Shown here one piece after another: positions 19,641 to 42,561 of a stretch of 62,000 bases of DNA. Under the pieces are notes generated by a model that made no database searches, had not been told where the DNA came from, and saw only the letters and a list, made by a program, of their open reading frames with translations. How positions within the stretch are numbered: the stretch's first letter is position 1; every line of letters begins with the position of its first letter. Origin of the DNA: Mesostigma viride (taxonomy: Eukaryota > Streptophyta > Mesostigmatophyceae > Mesostigmatales > Mesostigmataceae); NCBI GenBank assembly GCA_009746045.1, contig RPFO01000246.1, positions 72,501 through 134,500 on the forward strand. The letters run 5' to 3'. The translations under genes were made by a program, and so were the position numbers.

Positions 19641-20210
19641 CACCTACAGTCATCAGCAAAAGTTCTCCTGTCCGGGGAGTGATGCAAGCCTTTCGGATTT
19701 GGTACTAGATAAATCACTCGAGATCTGTGTGTAGGAGTACTACACACGTGTCTGCACGCGAGACTTGTTCAGTCTCGCACCGTGAGACGGGCTGAACACG
19801 GCTGAATCCTTCTTTTTAGTAGAGCTCTTGTATAGCTATGATGATCTTCCCCCACATGCCATGCTCCCCCTTAGCTGGGCATAGCGTGATACATCATGAG
19901 GGTGCAGGTGCCCTGGGGCACCTAGAGCAAGTGTCGTTTACATTCCCACCCTTGCAGGAAGTAGCTTAGAATGTATGATAGGCCATACGCCCCCTCTCAA
20001 GGTCTATGTGCTACATATACTCCCCACGGAGTTATGTTCCTAATTAATTAATTAATTAATAGCAAAAGCATGGCGGATGCGCAGTAAGCCGGCTGCCCCA
20101 GCCATGGTCCAGCTAGAGCCCGCATATAAGAACGGGCCCCACCGTCAGTTGGTCATCTAGTCGCTCTACACGTACGTAAAATTACTGAGTTAAATTAAAT
20201 AGGAACATAT
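19640..20210. other. repeat mosaic, no gene seen
   Basis: The segment 19900-20060 (CACCCTTGCAGGAAGTAGC, GAATGTATGATA, then GTGCTACATATACTCCCCAC and a TTAA tail) is a LINE family-1 3' end in plus orientation. Near-copies occur at 23440-23560 and 26860-26960. From 20165 a minus-strand version begins and is split by the CACTA-like element at 20211. Confidence 0.5.
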
Positions 20211-20797
20211 CACTACATTTCGCCACCGCGGAAACCCAATTTATGCGAGAATGTGGTTCCGTCAATACGGCGGGGGTTACAAATTCAATTTCGAAGTTCG
20301 GCACCGTCGGATACCAGTAAAGCAACACTTGTTATCTAGAATCGCGCCATTTGGCATCAATTGGCCAGTTCTGAAAATTCGATGAAATCTCTAGTCCTTG
20401 GTCGAATATTTCCCTCCGATTTGGATGACGAAAATTGAGTACGAATTTCTTAGTACAGTCCACCGTTTCGTTCAGTTCAGTTTATTCCCACGCCGCTTGC
20501 TGACCTGACGGAGGCCAAATTCGTACTGAACACTATCGCAAGTCCGGTCGATACTAAAAATTGCTACTTCCGAGATGTCTGACGGAATTCCTGCTAGGTC
20601 CATGCTTTGGTACTGGACGGATGCTGAAATTCACTGCGGTTCTGTCCGAATGAGGAAAATTGTCAGAAATCTACTCTCGATACGAACGTAACGAGAATTT
20701 CAAGTATCTGACGCTCGGAGAGCTGCCACCGTTTTCCCCTACTTGACCGAACCACATTCCCCGCTAAAAAAGGTGTCCTAGGCGGCGAAATGTAGTG
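20211..20797. mobile_element. non-autonomous CACTA-like (En/Spm) element
   Basis: The left end is CACTACATTTCGCCACC and the right end, reverse-complemented, is CACTACATTTCGCCGCC. The CACTA terminus is diagnostic of the En/Spm superfamily. AT flanks both ends (20209-20210, 20798-20799), a 2-bp duplication. The element splits a LINE 3' end: AGGAACAT on the left and CTCCGTTGGGAG on the right rejoin to give the conserved minus-strand LINE tail. The 587-bp interior has no ORF. Confidence 0.8.
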
Positions 20798-20799
20798 AT

Positions 20800-21850
20800 C
20801 TCCGTTGGGAGTACATGTACCACATATCCCTGAGATTAACTGGGGCTGTGGCCCTGGCTACTGCCTGGCCGACCTAATTTATTTATGCCGATGCATGATA
20901 CCTGGCCCTCATCGCACGCCCCGATCACATTCAGACCTGGCTGGACTGTCTGGGCTTGGAGGCGCGGGCGGTGGGGTTGGAGATTAGTGTCAAATTAACT
21001 GAGGCGATGGTGAAATTGGGGCCGGCTTCCAGTCGCCCGCCGCTGCCGCGGCTGCTAGACGGGACGGAGGTCCCGTTCAGTGACCGCTTCAAACTGCTGG
21101 GGAGCATGCTCCCCGACACCGCCGGCGATGTGGACTTCCGCATTGGCCTGCCTGGGCTAGGCTTCGTCGATCGCTCAAAACCTACTGGCACTCGAAGGGC
21201 CTGGGCGAGCACCAGTGACCGCAAGCGCATGCTCTTCAAGGTCGTCGTCCTCACGGTGCTTACGTATGGCGCCGAGGCATGGACACTCACGGACACCCTG
21301 GCCGCCAAGCTAGACGGCACGGTTTACAGGATGCTTCGACAGGTCCTGAATGTAGGGTTTTCCACGTGCATAGGTCATTAGAGTCTTTGTATCAGGGTAT
21401 GCCTCGCATTTCGGACGGGATTAGGCAGCGTAGGACAGCATTTGTAGGACATCTTCAGTGCTCGCACCAGCCAGCTAGATACCGCCCTTGGTCTGGCCGG
21501 CGGCCCCAGCGGCTTGGCCAACCAGGGCGGCACATCCTGACCTGGCTTGGCCCCAAGGACATTCCTAGAAAGCTGGGTAAACCTGCCATGATCGACTATG
21601 TACATCCAGATGTTGCTGGCCGACCTAGTCGGGTCCCAGCCCCGCCTTGAACACCGCATTCACTCCCTCTCTCTTGCTTGGACTGCTATGCAGAACAAGA
21701 AGAGGTGGCAGAAGATTGTCCATGCTCACACGCCATGCAGCCCCTGTGGGCAAGCCCCCTCCCCCCAAGCGAAAGCCCTGGGCGCTTTGCTGAGTAGCGT
21801 AGTTGGGATTTTCTAGCCTAGATAGCTTAGAGTTAGCCATCGCATCTCCC
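20800..21850 (+). pseudogene. 5'-truncated LINE family-1 reverse transcriptase fragment
   Basis: It starts inside the reverse transcriptase palm, at a degraded form of the GYRLADLIYADDT segment. It continues through WLDCLGLEARAVGLEISVK, VLTYGAEAWTLTDTLAAKLDG and QNKKRWQKIVHAHTP, then CCCTGTGGGCAAGCCCCCTC near the ORF end. It is colinear with the C-terminal part of the full-length LINE at 46935-52050, with frameshifts and stops. It abuts a LINE tail in opposite orientation on its left. Confidence 0.8.
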
Positions 21851-22625
21851 TCGCCTGCATGGCACGCTTTACGCCAGTACCGGGCCCTGTGGCGCAAGCC
21901 CCTGGGCAAGATCGAGAAACAGGACCTGTTCAAGGTCCTCGTCCTTCCTGTTCTCACGTATGGCGCCGCTCAGACGTGGACCCTCACCGCCGACCTGGCC
22001 CGCAAGCTGGACGGCGCGGTCACCAGCATGCTGCGTTCCATTTTCAGAGTAGGATATGCTGCTCATATCCGCAATAAGGACCTGTACCAGGGCATGCCCT
22101 ATATCACCAGCACCATTAAGCAACGCCGCCTCAGTGCAGCTAGTAGGGCACCTAGCTCGCACCAACCAGGTAGACACCTCACGTGGCCCCCCCGCAGGAC
22201 TGCGACCAGCCCAGCCTGGCCGGCACCTCCTGACGTGGGCTGGGCCCAGTGATGTTAGACGTCGCAAGGCCCGCACCTTCAAAGAACAGCTAGTAGAGGA
22301 CATGGGGGGCCTAGGCCTCTCCGTGATTTGGAAGAAGATGATGGACAAGGCCAAGTGGGCCCAGGTCATAGAGGACAACGAGCCCCCCCCAGTGGGGAAG
22401 CGCCCGCGTGTGCAATCCCGCGGGAGGCACGCCAGATAGCTCCCCCTAGGGCAGCGTACGGCTGCCTAGATCGATGTTGTAGCTAGAATGCTGTTAGATA
22501 GATGTAGTATGTAGCCAATGTAGATAGATTAGACCGGTAGGAATGTTTGCACCCATCCATCCATCCATCGGGGTTAATGCTCCGTGACTCCCCAACAGGA
22601 GCACGAGTCTAATTAATAAGAGTTA
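21850..22625 (+). pseudogene. 5'-truncated LINE family-2 fragment with 3' end
   Basis: The coding end includes DLFKVLVLPVLTYGAAQTWT and DLYQGMPYITSTIKQRR, homologous to but distinct from family 1, and terminates near 22439. The 3' UTR runs through TAGATTAGACCGGTAGGAAT, CCATCCATCCATCC, CTCCGTGACTCCCCAACAGG and AGCACGAGTC, then an AATTAATAA tail. It directly follows the family-1 fragment in the same orientation. Confidence 0.75.
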
Positions 22626-22654
22626 GTAGCTAGCTGTGCGTGAGGTTTATACCA

Positions 22655-22965
22655 CTTGGACCCCACTTTTACCACTTTTACCACCTATTTTTTGCTAGTG
22701 AATTCCCCCCATTTACCACTTTTACCACTTTTATTATACCACTTAATATCACTTTTTATCACTTTTTATCACTTTTTATCACTTTTTATCACTTTTTATC
22801 ACTTTTTATCACTTTTTATCACTTTTTATCACTTTTTATCACTTTTTTCACTTTTTTTCACTTTTTTTCACTTTTTATCACTTTTTATCACTTTTTATCA
22901 CTTTTTATCACTTTTTATTATCACTTTTTACCACCCCCATCGACCCCATTTTACCACTTTTACCA
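22655..22965. repeat. tandem repeat, 10-bp ACTTTTTATC and relatives
   Basis: Flanking ACTTTTACC units bracket about 18 copies of ACTTTTTATC at 22745-22930, with TTTTTTTCAC variants. Extreme T-richness on one strand distinguishes it from the surroundings. Confidence 0.9.
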
Positions 22966-22974
22966 CCCGTGAGT

Positions 22975-23110
22975 TCGATCGATCCTATAGGGTAGTTCGA
23001 TTCCGCGGCTCGATCCGCCCACCAGCCCCACCTCCACCCAATATCCAGCAAGGAGTATGTGCTACATGATCTCCCAACGGAGTCATGCATATGTTATAAT
23101 TATTTTTCAC
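22975..23110 (+). mobile_element. LINE family-1 3' end (UTR only)
   Basis: The sequence GGGTAGTTCG, CGGCTCGATCC, CCACCTCCACCCAATATCCA, GTATGTGCTACATGATCTCC, then ATGTTATAATTA matches the 3' UTR and tail of the full-length LINE (minus strand of 46960-47050). It is a 5'-truncated insertion of little more than 100 bp. Confidence 0.75.
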
Positions 23111-23690
23111 GTGGCTTTTAATACATTCTGGGCTACTTCCTGCAAGGGTAGGGTGTAAACTACTGGGGCACCTGCTCTGGGTGCACAAGGTGCACCTGCC
23201 CCAACTATGTATTCCAGCTAGTACGTGCTCACCTATGGCGCAGACATAGGGTGGCAGATCATCATGCCGCTAAACAATGGCTAAGGCATGGCTTCTCAGC
23301 AGAGAGGAGCTCTCTGCATAATAGGCAAAGCTTGGCTAAATTCTTATTAATGCATCATCCGCGGGGAGTCCCATTATAGGCGCACATGCATGCGCGTAGG
23401 AGCCTGTGTAGTTAATTTATTTACACCCTACTAGCTACCCTTGCAGGGAGTAGCCCAGAATGTATTATAATCCATTAGCCCCTTCTCCGGGATATGTGCT
23501 ACATATGCTCCCAACGGAGTTATGTTCCTAATTAGTTAATTAATTAACTAATTAATATTATAATATTCGTGTAGGCTCTACACGTACCGGTCGCCAGCCA
23601 TAATTTCAATGCATGCAAGGCTACACATTTCCATCTCCGGCCGGCCTTCGATCTGGGGCCATGGCCGCTACATCAGATATACAGCGATGG
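23111..23690 (+). repeat. dispersed repeat block ending in LINE tails
   Basis: Two related blocks, GGGTAGGGTGTAAACTACTG... and CCTTGCAGGGAGTAGCCCAG..., surround GCAGAGAGGAGCTCTCTGC. The block ends at 23500-23560 with GTGCTACATATGCTCCCAAC, GGAGTTATGTTCC and TTAA repeats. Similar blocks occur at 19830-20060 and 26620-26960. No coding content. Confidence 0.5.
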
Positions 23691-25003
23691 GGCCGGTCAT
23701 TGACCGGCCCGACATGATGTGCTGACTGCTCCGGAAGCCTTGATCGGAGAGGGCGCGGAGTTTGAGCGGCCGGGCGGCAGCCAACGTGCCTCCCATCCTA
23801 CGGGCCTCCACATGATCCGCAGTGAGGGGGGTCACGTGCTGCTTGCCAGGCCTCCTTGAGGAGGACCTTGCGGAATGAGCTATAGGTGGCGTTGGTCATG
23901 AGGGTCAGTGGATCGAGGCGAAGATCTCAGCGTCGCCCGCTCGAGGGGCCGAGCAGAGGGCGATATGCTGTCACTGTCCATCTGAAGGTGGTGACCTGGG
24001 TGCAGCGCGTCATGCACTGCCGGGCATTACAGTATAAGTCAGCTTACGTACGGTACGTGGGCCGCCTGATGGCAGGCCCACTGGGTGAAGGCGGGCTTGG
24101 CGGCGCGGTAGAGGTTGATGCACAGATATTCAAAAGTGTGGCGTACGCCCCGTTAACAAGTAGGGACGTGCACGCAGAAGGTTACCCGGCCGTACTTTGT
24201 TGCCGGACTGAATTAACGGGCCCGGCCGGGCGTCAATTTCTTAAAGTCATAAACTGAAGGGCTCAGTCGGGGTGGCTCGGCAGGACGACTGCGTTTGCAT
24301 GGGGGGCAGGCGAAGCCGTCGGGCTGAAGGGCCCGCCGAATGTACCACTACTAAAGCTCATGAATCGAAGATCGTGGCACCACTGCGCGCCTTCCATGCA
24401 GCTATACTAAGGCCGGCCTGGTCTGACCGGTCGGGCTCGATCAGCCGTATTACTTAATTAAGGCGTACTTAGGTTTGAACATGCGTACTAATAAGCTTCA
24501 GGGCTCAGCTAGCTGCCGCCAGGCTGCGCTGCGTTGTGGTCAGTGTTTGCTCATCGATCATAATATATTGCACGTAATAGCTTCGGCAAAATATATCTTA
24601 AAAATATAATTACTTACAGCAGAGTGAAATCACTCAAACCAAAGCAAACGCCCAGCTATAAACCTATATACAGAGCCATGTCAAAGCTCTATACTACGAT
24701 AAGACCAATGGAAACGCCTAACGGGAGGAACCTAATAGCCCTGCTGCACCGCAAAATCAGCCCGCGTACGGCGGAGCATGATGTCAGCCATGGCCCGAGT
24801 CAGCGCCACCGACAAGCGCTGACGCCAATATGACGTCCAGCCCGCCAATATGACGTCCAGGTCCGCGCCGACCATGGGGCCCGCTGGCCCTCCAGGTCCA
24901 GCCGGTCCTCCCGGAGCCGGCAACACTCCTTGAAGAAGGCGGAGGTCAGGGGCCCCATGGCCCCAAACTCCTCCAGGACAAAGGGCACCACACGATGTAC
25001 CAA
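23690..25003 (-). pseudogene. decayed retroelement ORF pieces
   Basis: On the minus strand, 23720-23910 reads as ATYSSFRKVLLKEAWQAARD-like sequence in interrupted frames. The segment 24735-24850 ends an ORF with WTSYWRQRLSVALTRAMADI, then MLRRTRADFAVQQ, which has the look of a retrotransposon polyprotein C-terminus. The rest (23910-24735) has no readable frame that I trust. These may belong to one or two decayed elements. The family is not identified. Confidence 0.35.
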
Positions 25004-25310
25004 AATATATCAGCATGTGTGTCGTACAACAAAGTCTGACATAGCAGTTGTGATAGTCACAGCCAAATTTGGAGCCCAAACATGCATGACATTATAAAGT
25101 TATGGGCGCCGCCGTCAGCCATGGCTTAGTAGTTAGTATCTCGACCGGCGCTGCCAGCTGCTGGCTGCGCCTTGAGCCGTGGGTGATCGATCGATGCTGC
25201 GTTGCTTTGATCCCCATGTCCAGACCTTGTTGGGGAGGATGCGGCCGAGTCTCTGTCAAGAAATTACGTCAACGCTTACACTGTAGTAGCTAACGGCACG
25301 CTCCGGCTTA

Positions 25311-25778
25311 CACCGGCCGTCCGCATTAGTAGTTTTAAATAAATAATTAGCTTCTGGAAAATGTTCTGGCTGAAAACCAGGAAACAAACAAAAGAAAATT
25401 AATTAATTAACTCCGGGGGCTGAGGACTGGACTCAACAAACAAATAAACAAAATTAAATTAATTAACTCCTGTGGGCTCTGGGTATCACTGACCTCCACT
25501 GACTATAGCCTGTGGCCGCCGAAAGGGGGGCCGCCGGGTCGGAATGTTGGGGACGGCGTGTACCATATCTACCAAACAAACAAAAGAAATTTAATTAAAT
25601 AAGTACCCACGTGCCTTGAACGGCTGCACTGAGGACAAACAAACAAACAAAAGGTTTTGATTAAAAATAATAAAGAACCCGGGACTCTAACTGGCTCCCA
25701 ACAAACAATCCAGGGTTATTCGTAATGCAAATACGGCAAAAGTTGACCCATAAATATAAACTACTAATGCTGACGGTG
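25311..25778. mobile_element. MITE family M1, intact (empty-site) copy
   Basis: 468 bp flanked by TA. The right end (TACTAATGCTGACGGTG) is the inverted repeat of the left (CACCGGCCGTCCGCATTAGTA), with a 4-bp insertion GCCG in the left TIR and one mismatch. The interior is AT-rich with AACAAACAAA and TTAATTAATTAA motifs and no ORF. The copy at 54301-61068 shares nearly its whole sequence but carries two nested elements and about 240 extra bases. Confidence 0.85.
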
Positions 25779-25794
25779 TACCGGCCGCGCGCAC

Positions 25795-26240
25795 GGGGCT
25801 CACCCGGCCCCGTGGGGCCCGGCCGGGGGCGGCAAAGGTGACATCACACTGCACGAGGGCCGGGTACCGTCTGCCCCGCTCGCGGGACAAGAGCGTACGG
25901 CCGGCTTCCTCCGGCGCCAGTGCTGAGCACTCACCTTTGACTCCCATGAGAGGATACTGAAGGTGCGCTTCCTTTGGGCGCTGCCATGCAGGCTGCGCAA
26001 GAATCTGCACTGGACACCCCATGGTCGCTGGATGACGACCTGACTCCCGTGCAGCAGCACTGAGCAGCGTCGCGAGCTGTGGCCCGGCCACCGGCACCTT
26101 AATTCATCTGCGCACCACAAGCACCCCCCCGAGAAGCCCAAAGTCCGACTAGTACTGGCAGGGCGCGGGGACCTGTACATGAACAGCAAGCTATGGGTTC
26201 GGAACACCCACGTGACATGCAGGATCGATCCATGATGTTT
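25795..26240 (+). pseudogene. LINE ORF1 C-terminal fragment
   Basis: In broken plus-strand frames it reads WSLDDDLTPVQQH, RRELWPGHRHL and YMNSKLWVRNTHV. This parallels the ORF1 C-terminus at 19055-19200 (DDDLTLAQQQRRRELWPTYL ... IYVGHKPW). Frameshifts and stops are present. Confidence 0.5.
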
Positions 26241-27102
26241 GTAACACTAGGTTCTGACAGATAGGGTTGCATGATGTTGATGTATTGTGCACAGCCTGTA
26301 TGGCCTCAGTAGCCGTGCATGCACCGGCCAGCATAGCCTTCGCAGTGCCCAAGTGCCGGCCGCCGGTGCCGGCCGTATGGCTCGAGCGGCATTCTACCGG
26401 CTATATTCCTTTAGTTAGTTCAGCCTATGCACCCGCATGTCAATCTACCGGCACACTTCAGTCTACAGCTAGTTTCATTGTGCCAGCCCAATGCCCCCGC
26501 CATGTCACCCACTTTATATTCTCCCAAACCTGCGCCTCTAAACTCAGATGTGTTCCAAGCCAATATCTGTGGGCTCTGGACCATGGGGCAGCCTTACTGC
26601 ATCTGTCATGACGGTAAGCCATCGGCTTTGCCCATGCATGCAGAGAGCCACTCTCTGCTGAGACGCGCCATCATGCCCTAGCCATTGCTTAGACATGATC
26701 ATCTTCCACCCCATGCATTCCGCAAGTTACTTTGCACAGCTGCTGGAATATACATGGTCCAGGTGCAGGTGCACCTCAGTTGTCAGTGTGCACCCAGAGT
26801 AGGCCATGCAGTGGCAGTTTACACCCATGCACCGTGCCTGCGCAGGTTGTCGCCTACTAGAATGTATTGAAAACCATATTCTGAAAACCATATGCCCCTT
26901 CTCATACAGGGATATGTGTTACATATCCTCCCCGGCACGTACGGAGGTATGTTAATTTTATTAATGTCGATCAATCACCCATGGTACATTTATGCAGCAT
27001 AATTAGTGCACCCACAGTTATGCATGCCAGACTCTAGATAGCTCTCGATCCTCGAGTGAGTGGTTTAGATCGCAGCTGTGGCTTGCCTTCGGGCCGATTC
27101 AA
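26241..27102 (+). repeat. dispersed repeat block with LINE-type tail
   Basis: The segment 26560-26960 (GGACCATGGGGCAGCCTTAC, CTCTGCTGAGACGCGCC, GCAGGTGCACCTCAG, GGGATATGTGTTACATATCC, then ATGTTAATTTTATTAATG) resembles blocks at 17345-17480, 19830-20060 and 23130-23560. The remainder shows no gene. Confidence 0.45.
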
Positions 27103-27692
<590 letters not shown>

Positions 27693-27719
27693 TCGTGAAA
27701 TAACATGCACTGAAGGCGC

Positions 27720-27810
27720 ATAAATTTTTAATAAATTAATTAATTTATTAAACTAGCTCGTGCGGCTCCCGTCGGGGAGTCACGGAACACCGAAGTGCTT
27801 TTAATCCCTG
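27720..27810 (-). mobile_element. LINE family-2 3' end
   Basis: Read on the minus strand: CTTCGGTGTTCCGTGACTCC, CCGACGGGAGCCGCACGAGC, then a TTAATAAATTAATTAATT tail. The same end occurs at 22565-22615 (+) and 38151-38200 (-). Confidence 0.7.
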
Positions 27811-28205
27811 TGTGTGCACAACAGGAGAAACTGATCGACTTGGGCAGAGACCCCCATCGATCAGTTCTCCTTAATGCCAAAGGCATGCCATAGCTGCAAT
27901 TAATCGGACACTGCATGCGCTAAACGATCCGGCAGGATCTGTGCATGGGTGCAATATGACGCATGTGATCGAGCATGGCATAACAAGGAGCGGGGGCAAG
28001 TAATCTGAGCATATAGCCAGGACGTAGCGGGATGGCTGTACAAGGACTAAGCTAAGGCTATGGCTGATTGTGTACCGTGCGTTATAGCGGTGCACGTGAC
28101 TAGGTATATTGGCACAGCTAGGCAAACATTCTAAGCATGGCTGCCATATATAGCGGCAGTGACTACCTTGATGAATACACTGCATGACTGAGCTAGGGCT
28201 GTTAT
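27811..28205. other. no gene or clear repeat seen
   Basis: Unremarkable, lower-GC DNA between a LINE tail and an ORF1 remnant. I see no exon-like segment. Confidence 0.4.
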
Positions 28206-28209
28206 GCAA

Positions 28210-29724
28210 GCTACTCTAGCCCGCAGGGGGCGTCCACATCTTGTGGTTGATCATCAGGTCCCCGCCCCTCCAGTACACCTTGGGCTTCTGGGCCGGGTCC
28301 AGAGCCACAAGCACTTGTGGCGGAGGTACAGTTCCGGCCACACGCAGGTCGCGTCGCTGCTGCTGCTGATCGAGCGGGGTTCAGGTCGTCGGCATGCAGC
28401 GTCCAGGTGAGGTCGTGGAACCGCTTGCGACGAGAGAGGAACCGCTGCTTGCATGTCCTCACGGGAGGGGCCAAGGTGAGCAGCTGGACTGGTGGGGGAG
28501 CCGCCATGTCCCGTGACTGATGTCCCGTGAGTGGGGAAGGCAGTGACCCACGCACTGAGTTCTACCTCACCTACCTGGCAGGCCCATGATGAGGGTAATA
28601 AGGAGCTGGTCCTTGAGCTCGTCGGCAAGGGAGGTTGACGTCTCACCTGGCTTCTGGGCCGGGGAAACGACGCAGCACCACTCGCGGGCACTCGCGGCGA
28701 GCACGCGGGTCTGTGGCCTCCCGTTGGTTGGCCTCAGTGGCGGTGCCGGTCCTCCAGCTCCTGGAGCTTCGTGGCCGGATGGCGTCGGTGGTTGAGGCGG
28801 TCGCTGACCGCAGCAGGTCCGCGTAGGAGAGCGGCGGGAGGTCGCCAGCATCCTGCCGGGGGGCTGGGATGCGATGGTGGCCGGCGTTTGCTCCGCTATC
28901 TTTGGATCGACCTGGGTGGCCAGGGCCCTCGGTGTGGGCGGTGATGGCTTCAAGCTTTTTCATGAGCACGGTGCACTTGCCCTCCACCTCCAGGGTACGT
29001 TAAGGCGAGTCTGGGACAAGTGCAGCGTGCGTTTCCGATGCCTGCGCTGCGGTGTGTAGCGCCGTGTTAACTAAGGTTGGAGCTTGTGGACAACCTTGGT
29101 TTCCATGCAGATTGGAGACCCGGGCCTCCACCGTGTTGAGCTCAGCGTGGTGTTCAGCGATGTAAGCTTCTCGGCCAGCGGCCAGCTAGCCGGTCACGTG
29201 TTCCTCCATCACTGCGCGGATGTCATCCTTGCTGAGGGAGGGAGCCGATGGGGCTGCCGGCTGCGCGGGGGCTGGGGTGCTGAGCGCTCTGAAGATGGGC
29301 GCCGCGGCTGCGCTGGTAGTAGCTGCATGGTCAAGACAAACAGGCGTTGGCGTGGTTCGGAATAAGGGTAGAGCCAGGAGGGCGTGTCGCGGTAGCCTAT
29401 AGCCGCCCGGCTTCCCTTCCAGATGGGGCACGAAGAGCTTCCGTTCCTCATGCGAGGAACTGGAGGATCGACCTCGACGAATTCCTGCGGCGACAACTCT
29501 TGCCACTCGATGGGTGAAAACAGTTTGTCGCCGGGCAAGAAGTGGCGCCATTTGTGATCGTGGCATGATGGTTTCTTGGGCTCAGGCGAGGCGCGATGGG
29601 CAATGGTTGGGGGGGTAAGCCAGGCGGCTGGACAATGGCGAGGGCGAGAGGGTTGGGCTGGGCGCTGGGAAGCTGTGCCAGCTCGATCCTTTCCCAGCCC
29701 TCGTTTTGCTTTTGGAGTCGTCAT
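28210..29724 (-). pseudogene. LINE ORF1 pseudogene (third copy)
   Basis: The frame opens with MTTPKAKRGLGKDRAG and continues through a Pro-rich region with FLPGDKLFSPIEWQELSPQE. After several frameshifts a helical segment (EGKCTVLMKKLEAITAHTEG) and LPPLSYADLLRS follow. The end (APPPVQLLTLAPPVRTCKQR, FLSRRKRF, HADDLNPA) parallels the ORF1 C-terminal domain at 18960-19080. At least three frameshifts are needed to follow it, so it is dead. Confidence 0.5.
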
Positions 29725-29929
29725 AGCTGCTTGTCACGTGCGTAACTTGGCCGATACTGCGTGTCAGCCGTAACGGTCCGATTATACTGGCGGGTGCGTA
29801 GATTAAAAAGGCGCATCGATCGAATGCAAGCGGTCTGACCGAATTTGGGGCTCAGACGCAAAAGATCTGAACTCCGCCGTCAGCCATACCGCCGTAAGCC
29901 GTGTATTCTAGCTAGCAGCACTATGAATT

Positions 29930-30060
29930 CCAGAAGGCGCATGCCACGGAGTACCCGATGAGGTACTTTTCTAAGTGAATACTTCACCCGTGAAGGCAAG
30001 TGGCGCGACTCACTCGCCGGCCCAGGTCTGGAGTCGCGCAGATCAATAGCAAGTTAGCAA
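29930..30060 (-). mobile_element. 3' end of (ACTT)n-tailed element, tail lost
   Basis: The minus strand shows GAGTGAGTCGCGCCACTTGC, CACGGGTGAAGTATTCAC and CGGGTACTCCGTGGCATGC. This is the same end as 16300-16430 but without a repeat tail. Confidence 0.6.
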
Positions 30061-30485
30061 CTTCGCGTCATCCGGACTATCCAAGACAACTGTACGCTCG
30101 GCCATGATGATCGACGGGTGTGCCCGGGTACTGGTTGCATGCTAGCGGCCCCGCCGGGTAGCCCAGAAAATGTAAAGGCTTCTCCCGGAGCCTGAGGCCA
30201 CCCAGGGTTCACCCACAAACCACTTCGGGCATGTGGATCGAAGACGGGTGTCGATCTCTGCCCCCTTCCCAGTGTGCAACATACAGGGATGAAAAGCACT
30301 TTGACTCTGTACATATTATCGTGCTCGATCCATGACTCCCCAACGCCGGGAGCGCATGCTTAGTGAATAATAATGCTATCTCGTACATGTGTACATGCAT
30401 GGCTCGTGGCTTTCGGGATTGAAGGTTCCTTTGTTGGCACCCGCACAACGCAGGATCTACATGCTTTAAAAATGATACTACAGTA
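30061..30485. other. repeat-derived intergenic DNA
   Basis: The segment 30320-30370 (GCTCGATCCATGACTCCCC, GGGAGCGCATGC) resembles a LINE family-2 3' end in plus orientation. No gene seen. Confidence 0.4.
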
Positions 30486-30967
30486 CAGTAGAGGACAGCT
30501 CGGATGAGGATTACATCCCCATCTAGTGCCTAACGGTTGGGGGATGATGCAGACGATATTTGTTTCAACTTTTGTGTAATTATTTTTCTAATGAGATTAG
30601 CATAGTACTCCGTGGCATGCCTTTGCGCATTCATGACACGCAAGTACTTACTACTTACTTACTTTACTACTACAGGAACTGTTTTCTCCCCACGGCCCCC
30701 GCGGCCCGTTGCTAGCCAGGGTAGAAGTCCGCAGGTGGAGGTTATTGGTCCTGAGGATAGCCGCTACACTACCGCCTCGTCTGCCATTACAGTAGAGGAC
30801 AGCTCGGATGAGGATTACATCCCCATCTAGTGCTTAGCGGTTGGGGGATGATGCAGACGATATTTGTTTCAACTTTTGTGTAATTATTTTTCTAATGAGA
30901 TTAGCATAGTACTCCGTGGCATGCCTTTGCGCATGACACGCAAGTACTTACTTACTTACTTATACTA
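30486..30967 (+). mobile_element. two head-to-tail 3' ends of an (ACTT)n-tailed retroelement
   Basis: Copy 1 (30486-30664) and copy 2 (30670-30967) share a nearly identical 170-bp stretch offset by 303 bp. Copy 2 is longer and keeps the end of an ORF: SSAITVEDSSDEDYIPI followed by TAG at 30828-30830. Both have a 3' UTR ending TACTCCGTGGCATGCC and an ACTTACTT tail. They look like two 5'-truncated copies in tandem rather than a whole-segment duplication, because their left ends differ. Confidence 0.75.
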
Positions 30968-31511
30968 CATGAACATAATTTTTTTTTGCATTTTAGATCA
31001 ATCCCAAAAATAACGTGTCTATTTCTTATTTGTGGCATAATCAAGTCATACGTATCTTCTAATTGTCTCGTCGATATCTAGCTAGCGTGCTCTGCATCTC
31101 CAACTCCCGTCAGCAAAAGTTATGCGACTGGCCCTGGCTTGAGCTGGTTTTCGTCAAGGATCTCCTAATTTAAAAATTGCACAGGTCCTCTTCATGCCCA
31201 TCACAAGGGGCCTGAAGGAGGTTACAAGTTCCAGGTCTCCGCGCATTTGCGGCAACGCCTCCGGCGCTGCTTGCATGCCATGCCGATCATCACTAGTTCA
31301 GAGCCAACCCACATGGAATGCTCGGAAAGCTTGCAGTCGGGTTCTGTGTGTCATCCTGGCCTGACTAACCAGACGATAAATCGCTCTCAAAACGCTCTGC
31401 CATGGCAACAAAGAAGTGAATGTCCATACATCCCAGCTGCCATGCCACATGCCAAACTGTCAGAACAGGACCCTAACAAGCAGATGCTGCCCGTCCCCCA
31501 GCTTAGACGCC
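30968..31511. other. 3' flank of the large minus-strand gene
   Basis: Contains the region downstream of the stop codon at 31512-31514 and so presumably its 3' UTR and polyadenylation site. I could not identify a convincing poly(A) signal. Confidence 0.4.
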
Positions 31512-42561
<11,050 letters not shown>

